Origin: Microcystis aeruginosa LEGE 91341
GTDB taxonomy: Bacteria > Cyanobacteriota > Cyanobacteriia > Cyanobacteriales > Microcystaceae
DNA: 36,345 bases
Reading direction: 5' to 3'
NCBI RefSeq assembly: GCF_015206885.1
Contig: NZ_JADEXY010000025.1
Location: forward strand, 1 to 36,345
Shown: piece after piece, positions 33,257 through 36,345 of the stretch
Position numbering within the stretch: position 1 is the stretch's first letter
Layout: every line of letters begins with the position of its first letter
Notes under the pieces: model-generated
The model's input: only the letters and a program-made list of their open reading frames with translations
The model's database searches: none
Told to the model about the DNA's origin: nothing
Made by a program: the position numbers and the translations under genes

Positions 33257-33409
33257 TAAGTGCCATTAATCGGGCGGGGTGGCAGCATCGAAGCTTGCTG
33301 CTATAATTAATTACGGACAAAGATAATAAATAAAATTTATAGGCGACTTTTTTGATAACGTCGTTACCCCCGCTATCTAATTAGCTTTAGTTTAGGGATT
33401 TTCTGCGCC
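33257..33409 (+). pseudogene. Decayed copy of the ycf33 (DUF751) upstream region and 5' end
   Basis: This 153-base segment matches 35557-35713 closely, from TAAGTGCCATTAATCGGGCG through GGGATTTTCT. In this copy the start codon is ATA, not ATG, and four bases are missing (a CGTCG where the intact gene has CGTGAGCCG). The match ends after about 20 codons. It is a dead partial duplicate. Confidence 0.9.
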
Positions 33410-33705
33410 AGAGATTCACACTAAATCCGTTGAATATAGGCTACATATCAGGACAGGCAATAGGCAATAGACAAAAGGGGCAATAGATAATCAGTCTCTA
33501 ATAACGAGATTTAGTATTACACCCCTTCTTGTCTCTGATCAAGAGTTGTAGCTGCTTTAGTTTAGCCTGATCGGATTAGCTTTTCCTGCGTTTTTTTTCG
33601 GCTTGAGATTTTGAGTTTTAGGGTAACTGCTTGAGTGTTTTTTGAATTACCCCTTGACAATCAAAACAGTCGCTACGAGGCGATGGGATCAAACTTAATA
33701 AACAA
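33410..33705. other. Spacer between the ycf33 remnant and the propeller gene
   Basis: No gene is seen. It has a GGCAATAGGCAATAGAC short repeat near 33458-33474 of a kind scattered through cyanobacterial genomes. The remainder is unstructured A+T-rich sequence. Confidence 0.4.
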
Positions 33706-35091
33706 TTAGCAAGTATAAGCATTTGATGTCCCTGTTGCTGATGCACCAGTCACCACATCAACTGCGCGAATTACAGCAGGATTAACTTGATTTGGCCAAC
33801 AGTTAGCCTGGAAGAAATTAGTTTTTTCCGAAAACTGTCCCTGTGCATCTGCAAGATCTTCCGTCAGATGGAATGGATTCTTTTGATTGACTAGATTCTC
33901 AACATAGAACTTGACTCTTCCACCAGGGGTAAAACCTTTACCGCTAACCCTTATGGCTCCACCAGTTTGATTCTTTGTAGTAGAAACAACGATTGATGGA
34001 CTCACTGGTTTATCCAATAATTCCCAACCCTTCCAGGGGGGTACGCCATCCCACCACTTGTGCCAAACCCCATTATCCATCCCACGGGCAAAAATATCAA
34101 GCCTGTTAGTCCCCCAAGAAACAACTGTAGGAGGTCCTTGGATTTTGCCCCCCAGTGATTGCCATCCACTCCAACTGCCAGGACTTCCATTGCCATAGTT
34201 ATGATACACAGCCCCATCTTTTTGTCCGCGTATAAATACGTCTAGCCGGCCTTTGGACCATGCAACCGCAGCAGGAGGGTCAGATGTACCCGGTCTATTG
34301 GTATTAATTGGACCACCCACATCATACCAATCTAATTGTGATGGTTTCCAGGGAAATACTCCATCCCATAATTTGTGTTTAATGCTACCATCCCACGACC
34401 GGACGAAAATATCAATCCTCTCAGCCCCCCAAGAAACAACCGTTGGCGCTCCTTTTAACGGTGAGCCACCTAGTGTTTCCCATCCGCTCCAGTTGTTAGG
34501 ATTGCCATTTCCATAGTTATGATACACATTCCCGTCTAAACCGAGTACGAAAACGTCTAAACGACCTTTAGACCATGTTACTGCGGCAGGAGGCTCAGAT
34601 GTGTTACCCCCCAGGGGTTGCCAATCTAATTGTGAGGGTTTCCATCCCTTCCCATCCCACCACTTGTGGTAAATACCATTATCCGTGCCACGAGCAAAAA
34701 TATCGATTCGATTAGTTCCCCAAGAAACAACTGTGGGAGAACCTTGAATCAGACCACCCAGTAGTTCCCATCCTGCTAAAGGTTTATCGTTGTTACTTCC
34801 ATAATTGTGATACAGAGCGCCATCGACACCGCGGGCAAAAATATCAAGTCGATCGCTAGACCATGCAACTGCAACTGGGTAATCCGTAATCCCTCCCCCA
34901 AGCGGTTGCCAATCAAAGTCAGATGGTTTCCACCCGGCTTTGTTGTCGAACCACTTTCGATAAACACGACCATCGATACCACGAGCAAAACAGTTCAACC
35001 AAATAGGGTTTTTTACTATTGGTTCTTTCTGTCCAAACAAGCTTTTGTATTTTGTGGCAATTGGATAGGGAATTGTGGCAATTTTTAACAT
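33706..35091 (-). CDS. Seven-bladed PLL-type propeller protein with C-terminal Ig-like domain
   Basis: The 461-residue protein has seven tandem repeats of 40-54 residues (about 30-375), each with a strand pattern like PTVVSWGTNRIDIFARGTDN and a closing W-x-x-LGG. Blades alternate: odd ones end in YHKWWDG-like text, even ones in YHNYG. This matches the DUF346/PLL family of seven-bladed fucose- or sugar-binding propeller lectins. The C-terminal part (SPSIVVSTTKNQTGGAIRVS ... PGGRVKFYVENLV) is an Ig-like domain with two cysteines near its end. No clear signal peptide is seen. It lies between duplicated fragments of its neighbours. Sugar binding is inferred, not shown. Confidence 0.8.
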   Translation of the reverse strand: MLKIATIPYPIATKYKSLFGQKEPIVKNPIWLNCFARGIDGRVYRKWFDNKAGWKPSDFDWQPLGGGITDYPVAVAWSSDRLDIFARGVDGALYHNYGSNNDKPLAGWELLGGLIQGSPTVVSWGTNRIDIFARGTDNGIYHKWWDGKGWKPSQLDWQPLGGNTSEPPAAVTWSKGRLDVFVLGLDGNVYHNYGNGNPNNWSGWETLGGSPLKGAPTVVSWGAERIDIFVRSWDGSIKHKLWDGVFPWKPSQLDWYDVGGPINTNRPGTSDPPAAVAWSKGRLDVFIRGQKDGAVYHNYGNGSPGSWSGWQSLGGKIQGPPTVVSWGTNRLDIFARGMDNGVWHKWWDGVPPWKGWELLDKPVSPSIVVSTTKNQTGGAIRVSGKGFTPGGRVKFYVENLVNQKNPFHLTEDLADAQGQFSEKTNFFQANCWPNQVNPAVIRAVDVVTGASATGTSNAYTC

Positions 35092-35373
35092 AGGATATAC
35101 ATGAATGAGGAAATTAAGTGTTTAATTTTAACTATTCTTGCGAACTTATTATCGACCTTACTGTTCGACGAGCATAACCGTAATCCTAGACGGATTTTTT
35201 CCAGACAACAGCCTTTTTAAGATTTTCTTAAAAATTAGAATTTATCCATCTAATCACCCTCTACCCCAGCACCGCATTCTTAGTCATTGCTGAATTAAGG
35301 TATTAAGGTATCAATGCCAACCTTGCACCCATCCAAAAGTTAGTTTGGCTCTAAGTTTTAAAAATCCCTATTC
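35092..35373. other. Spacer upstream of the propeller gene
   Basis: No gene can be supported on either strand. The propeller gene's promoter should lie near the left edge. No repeat is visible before the duplicated fragment at 35374. Confidence 0.35.
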
Positions 35374-35480
35374 GATCGCTGTCATCCGGCTATTAATTAT
35401 CCTGTTTTAGTTAGCCCAAATTCAGGAATCGATCGATGCCCGTCACGATCTTGAAAATGGCTCTACCCTTAACTGTATCT
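35374..35480 (+). pseudogene. Fragment copy of the 272-aa membrane protein gene
   Basis: This segment matches 32783 to about 32893 inside the 272-aa gene, including GGCTATTAATTATCCT and GATCGATCGATGCCCGTC. It has substitutions and short indels, and TTTTAGTTAGCC gives a stop where the gene has TTTTGGTTAGCT. The rest of that gene is missing, so it is a small decayed remnant. Confidence 0.85.
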
Positions 35481-35638
35481 AGAGTAGAGTGATTCCGTAT
35501 TTCTCTCCAGCCAGATAGTTGTACTACTAAATAGCACAAAAGTCTAGGGATTCTGTTAAGTCCCATTAATCGGGCGGCGTGGCAGCATCGAAGCTTACTG
35601 CTATAATTACTTACGGACAAAGATAATAAATAAAATTT

Positions 35639-35836
35639 ATGGGCGACTTTTTTGATAACGTGAGCCGTTACCCCCGCTATCTGATTAGCTTTAGTTTAGG
35701 GATTTTCTTCGCCTTTTTCGGCTGGTTGGCCCCTTTATTAAAAAATCCTCTGACAGCGATCGCACTTGTCGGCTTTCTGGGGGGAACTTTCGCCTTTCTT
35801 TATTTCACCCTCAAAGCCATGCTCGGATTAGCTTGA
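35639..35836 (+). CDS. ycf33: DUF751 (Ycf33-type) small membrane protein
   Basis: The 65-residue protein starts MGDFFDNVSRYPRYLISFSL. It has two membrane segments: GIFFAFFGWLAPLL, and AIALVGFLGGTFAFLYFTLK with MLGLA after it. This fits the DUF751 family conserved in cyanobacteria and as Ycf33 in some plastids. The function is unknown. A partial dead copy exists at 33257. It lies 41 bases before rbfA and may be co-transcribed with it, as is common in cyanobacteria. Confidence 0.88.
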   Translation: MGDFFDNVSRYPRYLISFSLGIFFAFFGWLAPLLKNPLTAIALVGFLGGTFAFLYFTLKAMLGLA

Positions 35837-35877
35837 TACAATGGTAAGGGTTTCGCTGTTTTTAGGGGACAAAAATT

Positions 35878-36264
35878 ATGGCTAACGACCGTCGAGTATC
35901 TCGCGTGTCCTCGCTAATTAAGCGCGAGGTCAGCCAAATGTTATTAATGGAAATTAAAGATGATCGCGTCGGTGCCGGTATGGTTAGCGTTACCGATGTG
36001 GATCTCTCCCACGACCTGCAACACGCTAGGATTTTTGTGTCTATCTACGGCAACAAAGATGCAAAGGCCGAAACTATGGCCGGTTTAAAAGCTGCTGCGG
36101 GATTCGTCCGGCGCGAACTCGGTCAACGCATCCGTCTGAGACGCACCCCCGAAGTGGTCTTCCTAGAAGATTCTTCCCTTGAACGCGGCGATCGAATGTT
36201 ACACCTTCTCGATCATATTAAAAGCGATCGACCCCCGGAAGATGACGATTCAGAAGAAGAATAA
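35878..36264 (+). CDS. rbfA: Ribosome-binding factor A
   Basis: RbfA binds the 30S subunit and helps late 16S rRNA maturation, mainly in the cold. The 128-residue protein shows [40 protein letters not shown], then [10 protein letters not shown] and [20 protein letters not shown]. It has the KH-like fold of the family and a typical acidic C-terminus ([10 protein letters not shown]). Length and start are normal. It follows ycf33 with 41 bases between. Confidence 0.97.
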   Translation: MANDRRVSRVSSLIKREVSQMLLMEIKDDRVGAGMVSVTDVDLSHDLQHARIFVSIYGNKDAKAETMAGLKAAAGFVRRELGQRIRLRRTPEVVFLEDSSLERGDRMLHLLDHIKSDRPPEDDDSEEE

Positions 36265-36326
36265 AACTATTAGCCGTCTTTTTTCTCCCTGTCTCCTGTC
36301 TCGGAGTCTCCTGACTTGAAAGAGGG

Positions 36327-36340
36327 TGTGGGGTGTGGGG
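36327..36340. repeat. Heptamer repeat TGTGGGG (2 copies)
   Basis: Two adjacent TGTGGGG units near the right edge of the window, the same heptamer as at 7404. The array may continue beyond the window. Confidence 0.7.
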
Positions 36341-36345
36341 TGATG

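Overview
The window is a chromosomal segment of a unicellular bloom-forming cyanobacterium, most probably Microcystis (close to M. aeruginosa). The clade is shown by photosystem I genes psaE and psaK, a DUF751/Ycf33 protein, a Mo-nitrogenase C-terminal-domain protein, a cyanide-insensitive-type cydAB, six HIP1 octamers (GCGATCGC at 4643, 5946, 8213, 20404, 23629, 35756), and moderate A+T richness with many short repeats, transposon debris and toxin-antitoxin loci. The genus is inference from this style of genome, not proven.

Layout. 1-277: N-terminal part of an IS4-type transposase leaving the left edge. 645-2510 (minus): psaE with its terminator, a DUF6391 membrane protein, a start-less ORF coupled to it, and rsmE. 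2557-5468: a MITE, then an A+T-rich plus-strand cassette of a 55-aa protein, a DndD/Rad50-like ATPase with central CxxC hook, and a 135-aa protein: a candidate anti-phage or DNA-modification-associated system. 5511-6949 (minus): three tightly packed cyanobacterial genes of largely unknown function. 6950-7662: repeat-rich spacer with three period-7 arrays, the last being 23 copies of AACTGAT abutting the argS stop codon. 7663-13916: argS, a hicBA pair, ispF, a 56-aa membrane protein and secA. 14065-18576: a one-polypeptide restriction-modification enzyme divergent from a DUF433/PIN-like toxin-antitoxin pair. 18716-25654: rpmB, psaK, a polar amino-acid ABC permease, cydAB, mnmG.

25705-32295 is an accessory zone. 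It holds a 1056-aa secreted TPR-CHAT protease-like protein, three more copies of the MITE, and a graveyard of toxin-antitoxin loci: AbrB-like antitoxin plus truncated Doc fused out of frame to a RelE-like tail, a frameshifted DUF2283 protein, and a VapB-like antitoxin followed by a vapC broken by both a MITE and a large internal deletion.

32391-36264: a membrane protein gene and ycf33 lie on either side of a seven-bladed PLL-type propeller (lectin-like) gene. Fragments of both neighbours are present twice, so the lectin gene sits inside a decayed segmental duplication. rbfA closes the window.

The strongest leads are the DndD-like cassette, the TA-inserting MITE family and its effects on genes, the period-7 arrays, and the duplication around the propeller gene. 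Function calls come from motif recognition by eye; no database search was possible.
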